Positions 26,499-34,026 of a DNA stretch of 64,000 nt are shown here, piece after piece. The DNA is from Methylobacterium sp. SyP6R (GTDB lineage Bacteria > Pseudomonadota > Alphaproteobacteria > Rhizobiales > Beijerinckiaceae). A program made the position numbers and the translations under genes. Where the stretch lies: the NCBI RefSeq assembly GCF_019216885.1, contig NZ_JAAQRC020000001.1:4126001-4190000 (forward strand), read 5' to 3'. Each line of letters opens with the position of its first letter. Within the stretch, counting starts at the first letter, position 1. The notes below the pieces were generated by a model. It did not search any database and had not been told where the DNA came from. It saw only the letters and a program-made list of their open reading frames with translations.

Positions 26499-26623
26499 CG
26501 ACCTCATCCTGAGGTGTCAGTCGATCGAAGATCGACTGACCTCGAAGGAGGGCTCCAGGGACCACCGAGACTTCTGGAGCCCTCCTTCGAGGCTCCCTCC
26601 GGTCGCACCTCAGGATGAGGTCG
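26499..26623. repeat. palindromic intergenic element, CTCATCCTGAGG family
   Basis: 125-nt element. Outer arms of 18 bp (CGACCTCATCCTGAGGTG at 26499-26516, mirrored at 26606-26623) enclose inner arms of 17 bp (CTCGAAGGAGGGCTCCA at 26541-26557, mirrored at 26575-26591), both perfect. It is the best-preserved copy of the family here and lies between the two acyl-CoA dehydrogenase genes. Confidence 0.85.
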
Positions 26624-26681
26624 TGATTGGGATCAATCGAACAAGCCGCGTTTCGAGACCGGCGAGAACGGAAACGACCCG

Positions 26682-27830
26682 ATGGATTTCGATCTGAGCG
26701 AGGAGCAGCGCCTCCTCAAGGACAGCGTCGAGCGGCTGCTGACCGACCGCTACGATTTCGAATCCCGCAAGCGCTACGGGAAGGAGCCGGAGGGCTTCGC
26801 CAAGGCGATGTGGGTGGCTTACGCCGAGCAGGGCCTGCTCGCGGTGCCGTTCTCGGAGGAGGATGGCGGCATCGGCGGCGGGCCGGTCGAGACGATGATC
26901 GTCATGGAGGCGTTCGGCGGCGCGCTGGCGCTGGAGCCCTACCTCGCGACGGTCGTGCTCTCCGGCGGCGTGCTGCGTCATGCCGCGAGCCCGGAGCAGC
27001 GCGCCGAATGGCTGCCCGGCCTCATCGCCGGCGAGACCCGCTACGCCTTCGCGCATAGCGAGCGCCAGGCCCGCTACGACCTGCACGATGTCGGCGTCAC
27101 CGCGCGGCGCGACGGCGACGGGTGGGTGCTGGAGGGGGAGAAGTCCCTGGTCCTGCACGGGGACAGTGCTGACCGGCTGATCGTCTCCGCCCGGACCGCG
27201 GGCTCGCGCCGCGACCGCGACGGGATCGGACTGTTCCTGGTCGAGGCGAACGCCGAGGGCGTGTCGCGCCGCGGCTACCCGACCCAGGACGGGATGCGGG
27301 CAGCCGAGGTGTCGCTGTCCTCGGTCCGCGTCGGAGCGGACGCGGTGATCGGCGATCCGGCAGGCGCCCTCCCGGTGATCGAGCAGGTCACCGACGAGGC
27401 GATCGCGGCGCTCTGCGCCGAGGCGGTCGGGGCGATGGACCGGATGCACAACCTGACGGTCGAGTACCTGAAGACCCGCAAGCAGTTCGGGGTGACGATC
27501 GGCTCGTTCCAGGTGCTCCAGCACCGCGCCGCCGAGATGTTCATCGCGCTCGAACAGGCCCGCTCGATGGCCTTCCTCGCCACCATGATGGCGGGCGAGG
27601 ACGAGGCGGACGAACGCGCCCGGGCGATTGCCGGCGCCAAGGTGCAGATCGGCCGCTCCGGCCGCATCGTCGGCCAGGGCGCGGTGCAGCTCCATGGCGG
27701 CGTCGGCGTCACCATGGAATACAGCGTCGGCCACTACTTCAAGCGGGTCACGATGATCGACCAGCTGTTCGGCGATGCCGACCACCATCTCGGCCGCGTC
27801 GCCCGGATGGGCGGGCTGATCGCCGCCTGA
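26682..27830 (+). CDS. acyl-CoA dehydrogenase, small subunit (PimD-like)
   Basis: A 382-residue protein of the acyl-CoA dehydrogenase fold, more divergent than its neighbour. The N-terminus MDFDLSEEQRLLKDSVERLL, the middle region VTARRDGDGWVLEGEKSLVLHG and the C-terminal KTRKQFGVTIGSFQVLQHRAAEMFI and GRSGRIVGQGAVQLHGGVGVTMEYSVGHYF are family blocks. The usual SEPGSGSD stretch is replaced by AHSERQARYDL, typical of partner subunits in heteromeric dehydrogenases. It is the last gene of the beta-oxidation set; an 8-bp stem hairpin follows 9 nt after the stop. Confidence 0.9.
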   Translation: MDFDLSEEQRLLKDSVERLLTDRYDFESRKRYGKEPEGFAKAMWVAYAEQGLLAVPFSEEDGGIGGGPVETMIVMEAFGGALALEPYLATVVLSGGVLRHAASPEQRAEWLPGLIAGETRYAFAHSERQARYDLHDVGVTARRDGDGWVLEGEKSLVLHGDSADRLIVSARTAGSRRDRDGIGLFLVEANAEGVSRRGYPTQDGMRAAEVSLSSVRVGADAVIGDPAGALPVIEQVTDEAIAALCAEAVGAMDRMHNLTVEYLKTRKQFGVTIGSFQVLQHRAAEMFIALEQARSMAFLATMMAGEDEADERARAIAGAKVQIGRSGRIVGQGAVQLHGGVGVTMEYSVGHYFKRVTMIDQLFGDADHHLGRVARMGGLIAA

Positions 27831-27839
27831 CGCGGGATC

Positions 27840-27861
27840 GAGCGGGAGATGAATCCCGCTC
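27840..27861 (+). terminator. hairpin ending the beta-oxidation genes
   Basis: GAGCGGGA-GATGAA-TCCCGCTC, a perfect 8-bp stem with a 6-nt loop, 9 nt after the stop at 27830. Only a short T-poor tail follows. Confidence 0.5.
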
Positions 27862-27903
27862 ATCCCGGCGCGGATAAAACTCGTTTGAGTTCCGTCCCGG
27901 GCG

Positions 27904-27940
27904 ATTGTTGGGTGATCGTGCCTCAAGAGCACCCGACAAT
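27904..27940 (+). promoter_or_regulatory. stem-loop directly upstream of the transketolase start
   Basis: ATTGTTGGGTG (27904-27914) and CACCCGACAAT (27930-27940) form an 11-bp stem with one G-T pair and a 15-nt loop. The 3' arm ends just before the ribosome site GGGAGGG (27945-27951), so folding could affect translation; alternatively it is an operator. A second small palindrome, AACTC-GTTT-GAGTT, lies at 27878-27891. Confidence 0.45.
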
Positions 27941-27958
27941 CCCCGGGAGGGAATCCAG

Positions 27959-29935
27959 ATGACCGGCACCGAGCCGCGCGCGCTCGCGGATGCGATCCGC
28001 TTCCTGTCCATCGACGCCATCGAGCGGGTGGGCGAGGGGCATCCGGGCACGCCGCTCGGCGCCGCCGACACGGTGACGGCGCTCTTCACCCGCCACCTCA
28101 AGTTCCTGGCCCGCGAGCCGCTTTGGTTCGACCGCGACCGCTTCGTCCTGTCGAACGGCCACGGCTCGATGCTGCTCTATTCGCTGCTGCATCTCTCAGG
28201 TTATGCGGGGATCGGGCTCGACGACATCAAGCGCTTCCGCGAGCTCGGCTCCCCCTGCGAGGGCCATCCGGAATACGCCCCCGCCCATGGCATCGAGACC
28301 ACCACCGGGCCGCTGGGCCAGGGCATCGCCAACGCCGCCGGCATGGCGCTGGCCGAGGCCTACCTGAACCGCTGGCTCGGGCCCGACCTCATCGACCACC
28401 GCACCTATGCGCTGGTCGGCGACGGCTGCCTCCAGGAGGGCGTCGGCCAGGAGGTGATCTCGCTCGCCGGGCACCTGGGCCTCGGCAAGCTCACCTTCCT
28501 GTGGGACGACAACCGGATGACCGACGACGGCGCGATCGACCTCGCGCTGAGCGACGACATGGCGGCGCGGTTCCGCCTGAGCCACTGGCACGTCCAGGAG
28601 GTCGACGGCCACGACATCGAGGCGGTCTCGGCCGCCCTGCTGCTGTCCAAGGCCGATCCGCGCCCCTCGATGATCCGCTGCTCCACGGTGATCGGCCGCG
28701 GCCTGCCCGGCGTCGAGGGTACCCGGGCGGCCCATTCCGCCCGCATCCCGGCTTCTTTGAGCGAGGCCGCCCGCAAGGCGCTGAACTGGCCGCACCCCGC
28801 CTTCGAGATCCCGGACGAGATCCGCGCCGCCTGGCGCGCGGCCGGCGAGCGCAACGCGCCCGAATTCGACTCCTGGACCCGCCGCGTCGCCGCCCTGCCG
28901 CCGGAGCGCCGCCGCCTGCTCGACCGCCTGCGCGAGGGCAAGCTGCCGGAGGGCTGGGACGCGCCCCTGCGCGCCTTCCGTGACGAGGCCGCCCGGTCGG
29001 GCAAGGCGCAATCCGGCATCGCGCTCTCGGGCGAGCTGGTCGACCGCCTCGCGGATGCCATTCCGGAACTCCTCTCCGGCGCGCCGGACCTCGAGGGTGC
29101 GACCCAGCACAAGCGCAAGCTCAAGGCCTTCACCGCCGAGGACCAGGGCGGGCGCTACGTCCATTACGGCATCCGCGAGCACGCCATGGGGGCGATGATG
29201 AACGGCATGGCCGCCCATGGCGGCGTCGTGCCGGTCGGCGTCACCTACCTGGTCTTCTCCGACTACCTGCGCCCGACCTTAAGGCTCGCCGCCATGATGG
29301 GGCTGCCGGTGCCGTTCGTGTTCAGCCACGATTCGATCGGCATCGGCCGCAACGGGCCGACCCACCAGCCGGTCGAGTACCTGGCCTCGCTGCGCGCCAT
29401 TCCCAACATGCTGGTCCTGCGTCCGGCCGACGCCGTCGAGGCGGCGGAATGCTGGGAGATCGCACTTCAGACCCGCACCGGCCCGTCCTCGTTGATCTTC
29501 GCCCGCCAGGCCCTGCCGGCAGTCCGGCGCGAGGCGGGGTCCGAGAACCTGTCCGCCCGCGGCGCCTACGTGCTGGAGGAGGCCACCGGCCCCCGCCGGG
29601 TCACGCTGCTCGCCACCGGCTCGGAGGTGGCGCTCGCCGTCGAGGCGCGCCGCCGCCTGGAGGAGGAGGGGGTTCCGACGGCGGTGGTCTCGATGCCGTC
29701 CTGGGAGCTGTTCGAGCGCCAGGACGCCGCCTATCGCCGCGCCACCCTCGGGCCCGGCACCGTCCGGGTCGGGGTCGAGGCGGCGGTGCGCCTCGGCTGG
29801 GACCGCTATCTCGGCGAGGACGGCGGCTTCGTCGGCATGAGCGGCTTCGGTGCCTCGGGGGCGGAAGCCGACCTCGCCCGCCATTTCGGCTTCACGCCGG
29901 AGCGGGTCGTGGAGGAGGTGCGGGCGCGGCTGTAG
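27959..29935 (+). CDS. tkt: transketolase
   Basis: Thiamine-diphosphate enzyme moving two-carbon ketol units between sugar phosphates in the pentose phosphate and Calvin-type pathways. About 658 residues. Family marks in order: GEGHPGTPLGAADT, LSNGHGSMLLYSLLHLSGY, GPLGQGIANAAGMALAEA, the ThDP motif VGDGCLQEGVGQE through DDN, GGRYVHYGIREHAMGAMMNG with the catalytic Glu, and FSHDSIGIGRNGPTHQPVE. ATG 27959 follows GGAGGG; the open frame upstream crosses the stem-loop. It differs from many transketolases in having a shortened linker between the Pyr and C-terminal domains (inference from length). No sugar pathway partners are adjacent. Confidence 0.95.
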   Translation: MTGTEPRALADAIRFLSIDAIERVGEGHPGTPLGAADTVTALFTRHLKFLAREPLWFDRDRFVLSNGHGSMLLYSLLHLSGYAGIGLDDIKRFRELGSPCEGHPEYAPAHGIETTTGPLGQGIANAAGMALAEAYLNRWLGPDLIDHRTYALVGDGCLQEGVGQEVISLAGHLGLGKLTFLWDDNRMTDDGAIDLALSDDMAARFRLSHWHVQEVDGHDIEAVSAALLLSKADPRPSMIRCSTVIGRGLPGVEGTRAAHSARIPASLSEAARKALNWPHPAFEIPDEIRAAWRAAGERNAPEFDSWTRRVAALPPERRRLLDRLREGKLPEGWDAPLRAFRDEAARSGKAQSGIALSGELVDRLADAIPELLSGAPDLEGATQHKRKLKAFTAEDQGGRYVHYGIREHAMGAMMNGMAAHGGVVPVGVTYLVFSDYLRPTLRLAAMMGLPVPFVFSHDSIGIGRNGPTHQPVEYLASLRAIPNMLVLRPADAVEAAECWEIALQTRTGPSSLIFARQALPAVRREAGSENLSARGAYVLEEATGPRRVTLLATGSEVALAVEARRRLEEEGVPTAVVSMPSWELFERQDAAYRRATLGPGTVRVGVEAAVRLGWDRYLGEDGGFVGMSGFGASGAEADLARHFGFTPERVVEEVRARL

Positions 29936-29996
29936 CTCACCGGGTCCCGCCCTTCCGGGAGCCTCAAGCAGAGGTTCCCGGGAGGGCGAAGCCCGT

Positions 29997-30953
29997 TCAC
30001 CGCCCCCAGCGCAACACCGCCGCATCGAGGCTCCGGGCGATCTCGATCAGCCCGGCCCGGGTCGCCGGATGCGGCAGCTCCAGCGGCGCCCGCACCGCAT
30101 CCGAGCGGATGACGCCGCCTTCCTTCATCAGGATCTTGGCGGCGGCGAGCCCGGTCTGGCGGTTCTCGTAGTTGATGAGCGGCAGCCAGCGGCCATAGGC
30201 CTGCACCGCCTCGTCGCGCCGGCCGGCGAGGTAGGGGTCGATGATCTGGCGGATGCCGTCGGGATAGCCGCCGCCGGTCATGGCGCCGGTCGCGCCGGCA
30301 TCGAGGTCGGCCAGCAGCGTGATCGCCTCCTCGCCGTCCCACGGGCCCTCGATCGCGTCGCCCCCGAGTTCGAGCAGCGTGCGGAGCTTCGCCGCCGCCT
30401 GCGCGGTCTCGATCTTGAAGTAGGACACGTTCTCGACCTCGCGGGCGAGCCGCGCCAGGAAGGCGGCCGACAGCGTGGTGCCGGAGACCGGCGCATCCTG
30501 GATCATGATCGGGATCGAGATCGCGTCGGAGACCTGTTGGAAGAACCGCGCGATGCCGGCTTCGGTCACCCGGATCGTCGCCCCGTGATAGGGCGGCATG
30601 ATCATCACCATGGCGGCCCCCAGGTCCTGCGCCCGGCGCGAGCGCTCGGCGCAGATATGGGTGGCGAAGTGAGTGGTGGTGACGATCACCGGCACCCGGC
30701 CGGCGACGTGCTCCAGCACGGCCTGCATCACCTCCTCGCGCTCGGCATCGGTGAGGACGAACTGCTCGGAGAAGTTGGCGAGGATGCACAATCCGTGCGA
30801 CCCGGCCTCGATCATGAAGTCGATCGCCCGGCGCTGGCCGTCGAGGTCGAGGGTGCCGTCATCGTGAAAAATCGTCGGGGCGACGGGGAAGACGCCACGA
30901 TAGGGGCGGGGAGCAGTGGACTTTTCTTGGTTGGACATGGCGTTGTTGGACAC
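29997..30953 (-). CDS. L-2-keto-3-deoxyarabonate dehydratase
   Basis: DapA/NAL-superfamily (beta/alpha)8 barrel of 318 residues. It closely resembles, as far as I recall it, the Azospirillum brasilense enzyme of the non-phosphorylative L-arabinose pathway, which converts L-2-keto-3-deoxyarabonate to 2-oxoglutarate semialdehyde. Shared blocks: MIEAGSHGLCILANFSEQF, IVTTTHFATHICAERSRRAQ, MPPYHGATIRV, IMIQDAPVSGT and AITLLADLDAGATGAMTGGG. The Schiff-base Lys180 is in SYFKIET. The DapA tyrosine region is replaced by QDAPVSG, arguing against dihydrodipicolinate synthase. GTG 30953 is the start because AAGGAGG lies 8 nt upstream; ATG 30938 is too distant. It is 24 nt downstream of its likely regulator. 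Confidence 0.85.
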   Translation of the reverse strand: MSNNAMSNQEKSTAPRPYRGVFPVAPTIFHDDGTLDLDGQRRAIDFMIEAGSHGLCILANFSEQFVLTDAEREEVMQAVLEHVAGRVPVIVTTTHFATHICAERSRRAQDLGAAMVMIMPPYHGATIRVTEAGIARFFQQVSDAISIPIMIQDAPVSGTTLSAAFLARLAREVENVSYFKIETAQAAAKLRTLLELGGDAIEGPWDGEEAITLLADLDAGATGAMTGGGYPDGIRQIIDPYLAGRRDEAVQAYGRWLPLINYENRQTGLAAAKILMKEGGVIRSDAVRAPLELPHPATRAGLIEIARSLDAAVLRWGR

Positions 30954-30977
30954 GGCGTTTGCCTCCTTGGGGGGTTT

Positions 30978-31748
30978 TCAGGCTGCCGCACCGTGGCGGC
31001 GCAGGCCGTTATGGATGACCTCGCGCAGGGCCGCCGCCGCGGCCTCCGGATCGCGGGCCGCGATCGCCGCGACGATGGCGGCGTGGGCGGCCAGCACCGT
31101 CTCGCGCTCCGCCGCCTCGACCGGGGCGCTGAGCTGGAACGAGGCCCGGAGCGCCACCTCGATCACCCCGCCGATCGAGCGCATGAACGGATTGCTGGAG
31201 GCGACCGCCACCGCGACGTGGAGCGCGAGGTCGCCTTCGGCAAAGCCGATGGAATCGGACGGCTCGGCGCGCATCCGCGCGAGGCCGGCCTCCAGGGCGG
31301 CGAGGTCGTCGGCGGTCCGGCGTTCGGCCGCCAAGGCCGCCGCCGCCGGCTCGACCGCCAGGCGGATCTCCGCGAGGTCGCGCAGGAAGCGCCGGTCGAT
31401 GCCGGCCTCGAGGTGCCAGGCCAGCACGTCGGCGTCGAACATGTTCCAGGCCGCGCGCTCCCGCACCACCGTGCCGACCCGCGCCCTGGTGGTCAGCAGC
31501 CCCTTGGCCACCAGGGTCTTGACGCTCTCGCGCAGGACCGGCCGCGACACCCGGAAGGCGGCGAGCAGCTCGCCGTCCCCCGGCAGCTTGGCGCCGGCCG
31601 GATAGCGCCCGGCGATGATCGCGGTGCCGAGGCTGCGCGCCACCTCGGCGTGGTTGGAGCGGGAACGCCCCGCCGGGATCACCACCAGGCCGGTGCCCGC
31701 AGGCGGGGGAGACGTGGTGACGGGGGAAGTGGCGAAGGGTGCGCGCAT
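30978..31748 (-). CDS. FadR-type (GntR family, FCD domain) transcriptional regulator
   Basis: A 256-residue repressor. The N-terminal winged helix (about 32-105) has VARSLGTAIIAGRYPAGAKLPGDGELLAAFRVSRPVLRESVKTL and the wing KGLLTTRARVGTVVRER. The C-terminal FCD domain carries metal/ligand-type residues in DLALHVAVAVASSNPFM and AAHAAIVAAIAARD. It precedes the ketodeoxyarabonate dehydratase gene by 24 nt, so it likely controls that gene and itself in response to a sugar acid (inference). The palindrome at 31828-31844, 80 nt upstream, is a candidate binding site. Confidence 0.92.
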   Translation of the reverse strand: MRAPFATSPVTTSPPPAGTGLVVIPAGRSRSNHAEVARSLGTAIIAGRYPAGAKLPGDGELLAAFRVSRPVLRESVKTLVAKGLLTTRARVGTVVRERAAWNMFDADVLAWHLEAGIDRRFLRDLAEIRLAVEPAAAALAAERRTADDLAALEAGLARMRAEPSDSIGFAEGDLALHVAVAVASSNPFMRSIGGVIEVALRASFQLSAPVEAAERETVLAAHAAIVAAIAARDPEAAAAALREVIHNGLRRHGAAA

Positions 31749-31827
31749 TCCGCGTGACGAACCGACCGGGAGAGGCGCCCCGACGGCGCCGACCAGCCTC
31801 TTACACCACGCCCGCGCCCGGCTGAAT

Positions 31828-31844
31828 AGTCATACTGTTTGACT
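31828..31844. promoter_or_regulatory. candidate operator of the FadR-type regulator
   Basis: AGTCA-N7-TGACT, a 17-bp dyad in a locally AT-rich patch 80 nt upstream of the minus-strand regulator gene. Autoregulation would fit. Confidence 0.4.
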
Positions 31845-31861
31845 TTTACGACCGGAGCTTT

Positions 31862-32926
31862 CTATGACTCCGCAGCCTCCCGCGCCTCCGCCACCGCCTC
31901 GGCGCCCTCGCGCCGGTCCTCGGCATCGGCGGCGGGCGGTTCCTGCACCGCCGCGGCCCTCGGGTCGCGGCACAGGGTGATCAGGATCGGGAAGTGGTCG
32001 GAGCCGATATTCGGCAGCCGCTCCAGCCGGGCGAGCAAGAAATGCTCGCTGAAGAAGACGTGGTCGAGGGGCCAGCGCAGCATCGGCCACCGGGCGTGGA
32101 ACGTCGGATAGGCGCCGCGGCCGACCCGCGGATCGAGGAGGCCGCCGATCGCCTGGAACAGGCGCGTGGTGCGCGACCAGGCGACGTCGTTGAGGTCGCC
32201 CGCCACCACGGCGGGCCCGCCCTCGCGCGCGACCTCGCGCGCGACGAGCACCAGTTCCCCGTCCCGCGTCGCGCTGCTGTTGCCCGGATGCGGCGGGCGC
32301 GGATGCACCCCGTGGAAGACGAAGCGGTCGCCCGAGGGCAGCGTGACGCCGGCCCGCACCGAGGGCACGTCGTCCTCGATCAGGAAGCGTAACCGCACGT
32401 CGTCGAGGGGCAGGCGGGAATAGAGCATCAGCCCGTAGGTATTGTCCTGTGCCTGGTCCACCCCGTGGGGATAGCGGGTGCGCAAGGGGGAGAGCGCGTC
32501 GCGCCAGCCCGCATCGGTCTCGAGAGCCAGGATCAGGTCGGGGTCGCTCGCCGCCAACGCCGCGAGCAGGCGGTCGTAGGCCCGGTTCGATTGCAGCACG
32601 TTGACGATCAGGATCGCCACGCAGGAATCCGGGCCTGCGTCCGCCGGGGCCGCGCGGGCGGTCGGCGTCGTCAGGCGGGTGAAGGGCAGAATGTGCCTGA
32701 GCTGCAACCCGAGTGCCCCCAGGAGTCCGGCCCCGAGGACGAGGGAGACCGGATCGTCCCCGATCGCCACCAGCAGGATCACGGTTGGCGGGATCGCGGC
32801 GGCGATCTGGAAGCGCGGGAAATCGAAGGTTCGTACCAGCCCGGTCCGGCTGCGCCAGAACGGCAGCAGGGTCGCGGCGATCAGCACCAGCGCCAGGGCC
32901 TGCGCGGCCATGGACAGGAACGGCAT
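31862..32926 (-). CDS. membrane-anchored endonuclease/exonuclease/phosphatase family protein
   Basis: A 354-residue protein with two or three N-terminal hydrophobic segments (about 5-25 and 42-80) followed by an EEP-fold catalytic domain outside the membrane. Visible catalytic blocks: NVLQSN, LALETDAGW (metal-binding Glu), VFHGVHPRPP (His), VVAGDLNDVAWS (GDLN signature) and IGSDHFPILI (terminal SDH). The family includes nucleases, phosphodiesterases and lipid phosphatases, so the substrate is open. The C-terminal tail is Ala/Glu-rich. ATG 32926 follows GGGAGGAGG. It is transcribed in the same direction as the FadR gene but is separated from it by the operator region. Confidence 0.85.
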   Translation of the reverse strand: MPFLSMAAQALALVLIAATLLPFWRSRTGLVRTFDFPRFQIAAAIPPTVILLVAIGDDPVSLVLGAGLLGALGLQLRHILPFTRLTTPTARAAPADAGPDSCVAILIVNVLQSNRAYDRLLAALAASDPDLILALETDAGWRDALSPLRTRYPHGVDQAQDNTYGLMLYSRLPLDDVRLRFLIEDDVPSVRAGVTLPSGDRFVFHGVHPRPPHPGNSSATRDGELVLVAREVAREGGPAVVAGDLNDVAWSRTTRLFQAIGGLLDPRVGRGAYPTFHARWPMLRWPLDHVFFSEHFLLARLERLPNIGSDHFPILITLCRDPRAAAVQEPPAADAEDRREGAEAVAEAREAAES

Positions 32927-33013
32927 GTGACCTCCTCCCCGGGCGTTCTTCCATGCCCGGCCTACTCAGCCCTCAAGGAGCGGCGGCCCCGCCTCGCCCG
33001 AAGCTGGTCCGTT

Positions 33014-33808
33014 TCACGCCCGCGCGGCAATCCCGTAGGCCCGCAGATAGTTCCCCAGGTCGTAGAGCAGCGACCATCCGAACCGCGGATTGACCTCGAA
33101 GATCTTCGGAATGCCGTCGACGACCTTGTAGTCGAAGCAGCAGGTGCCGTCCGTGAATCCGGCGATTCGGAGAATGTCGGCGAAGACGTCCAGGAATCTT
33201 TCGTCGTGACTACCCGTCATCGACCGGTGCTGGCACCACTGTCCTTTCACGAATGGCTGCTCTCCCATGTCGTAGGCGACGGTATAGGCATGAACGATAC
33301 GGCCATTGCGCAGCAGAAGATGGGTTGCGCGCTCCTCGCTTCCGGAAATATATTCCTGCAGGAAATAACCGGGCGATCCGATCCTCCTCGACCATGTGAC
33401 GGCATCGGCCTCGCCATGGAGGATGAGCGAGTTTGTCCCGTACTCGTCCATCTTCTGCTTCAGGATGCAGGGAAACATCAGGCCGTCGGCTTTGTCGATC
33501 AGCCGCGGAATCGTGGCGTGAAAGCGCGTGAGCGACAGGGCGCTGCTGAAGCCATGCTTGTCGTGGCAGAAGGCCACGGCCTGCGCGCTGGGACACAGCG
33601 CTTTGCCGGCGAGGCGGATGCCGGCTTTCCGCAGCATCCACCCGTCGCGGATTGTCAAAGGAACGATCAGGTCGAACGACTGCCAGTCGTTACGGGCGCA
33701 CCATCCCTCACCGCCGACCACGATGTCGTAATCCGCACCGACGCACGCCCGGATATCTTTCTCCCAGTCAGGCTTGTGCCCGAAAATGATTTTTTCTTTC
33801 TGTGTCAT
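33014..33808 (-). CDS. ATP-grasp-like protein of unknown function
   Basis: A 264-residue soluble protein that I do not recognise as a named enzyme. The second half looks like an ATP-grasp catalytic core: FPCILKQKMDEYGTNSLIL (nucleotide-binding Lys region), GYFLQEYISGSEERATHLLLRNGRIV, then CCFDYKVVDGIPKIFEVNPRFGWSLLYDL with the Glu-x-Asn metal motif typical of carboxylate-amine ligases. The N-terminal part (IIFGHKPDWEKDIRACVG, SFDLIVPLTIRDG) may be the pre-ATP-grasp domain. Its DNA is visibly AT-richer than all neighbours, with AAA and TTT codon runs at the start, suggesting recent transfer. No partner biosynthesis genes lie beside it. Substrate unknown. Confidence 0.7.
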   Translation of the reverse strand: MTQKEKIIFGHKPDWEKDIRACVGADYDIVVGGEGWCARNDWQSFDLIVPLTIRDGWMLRKAGIRLAGKALCPSAQAVAFCHDKHGFSSALSLTRFHATIPRLIDKADGLMFPCILKQKMDEYGTNSLILHGEADAVTWSRRIGSPGYFLQEYISGSEERATHLLLRNGRIVHAYTVAYDMGEQPFVKGQWCQHRSMTGSHDERFLDVFADILRIAGFTDGTCCFDYKVVDGIPKIFEVNPRFGWSLLYDLGNYLRAYGIAARA

Positions 33809-34026
33809 CGCTGTAGATCAGGCGGCCTCCCGGCGACGAGACATGCGCCGGTGCGAGACGATCTTCAAGATCTCGACCCCTCCGATCCGGCCGGCCCCCG
33901 TGATTGCAGGGGCACGGCGCCATGACGCCGCCGCACCACGACGCCGCACTCGGAACCTTCGCCGAGACGACGCTCCGACGCGCGAGGTTCCGGGCTCGAC
34001 CGGGACGTGATGCGGCGTCGGTAGCG

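Noticed and set aside
29997..30953. Dihydrodipicolinate synthase (DapA) for lysine synthesis
   Set aside because: The Schiff-base Lys is present, but the DapA tyrosine loop is replaced by QDAPVSG and the rest matches the ketodeoxyarabonate dehydratase pattern.
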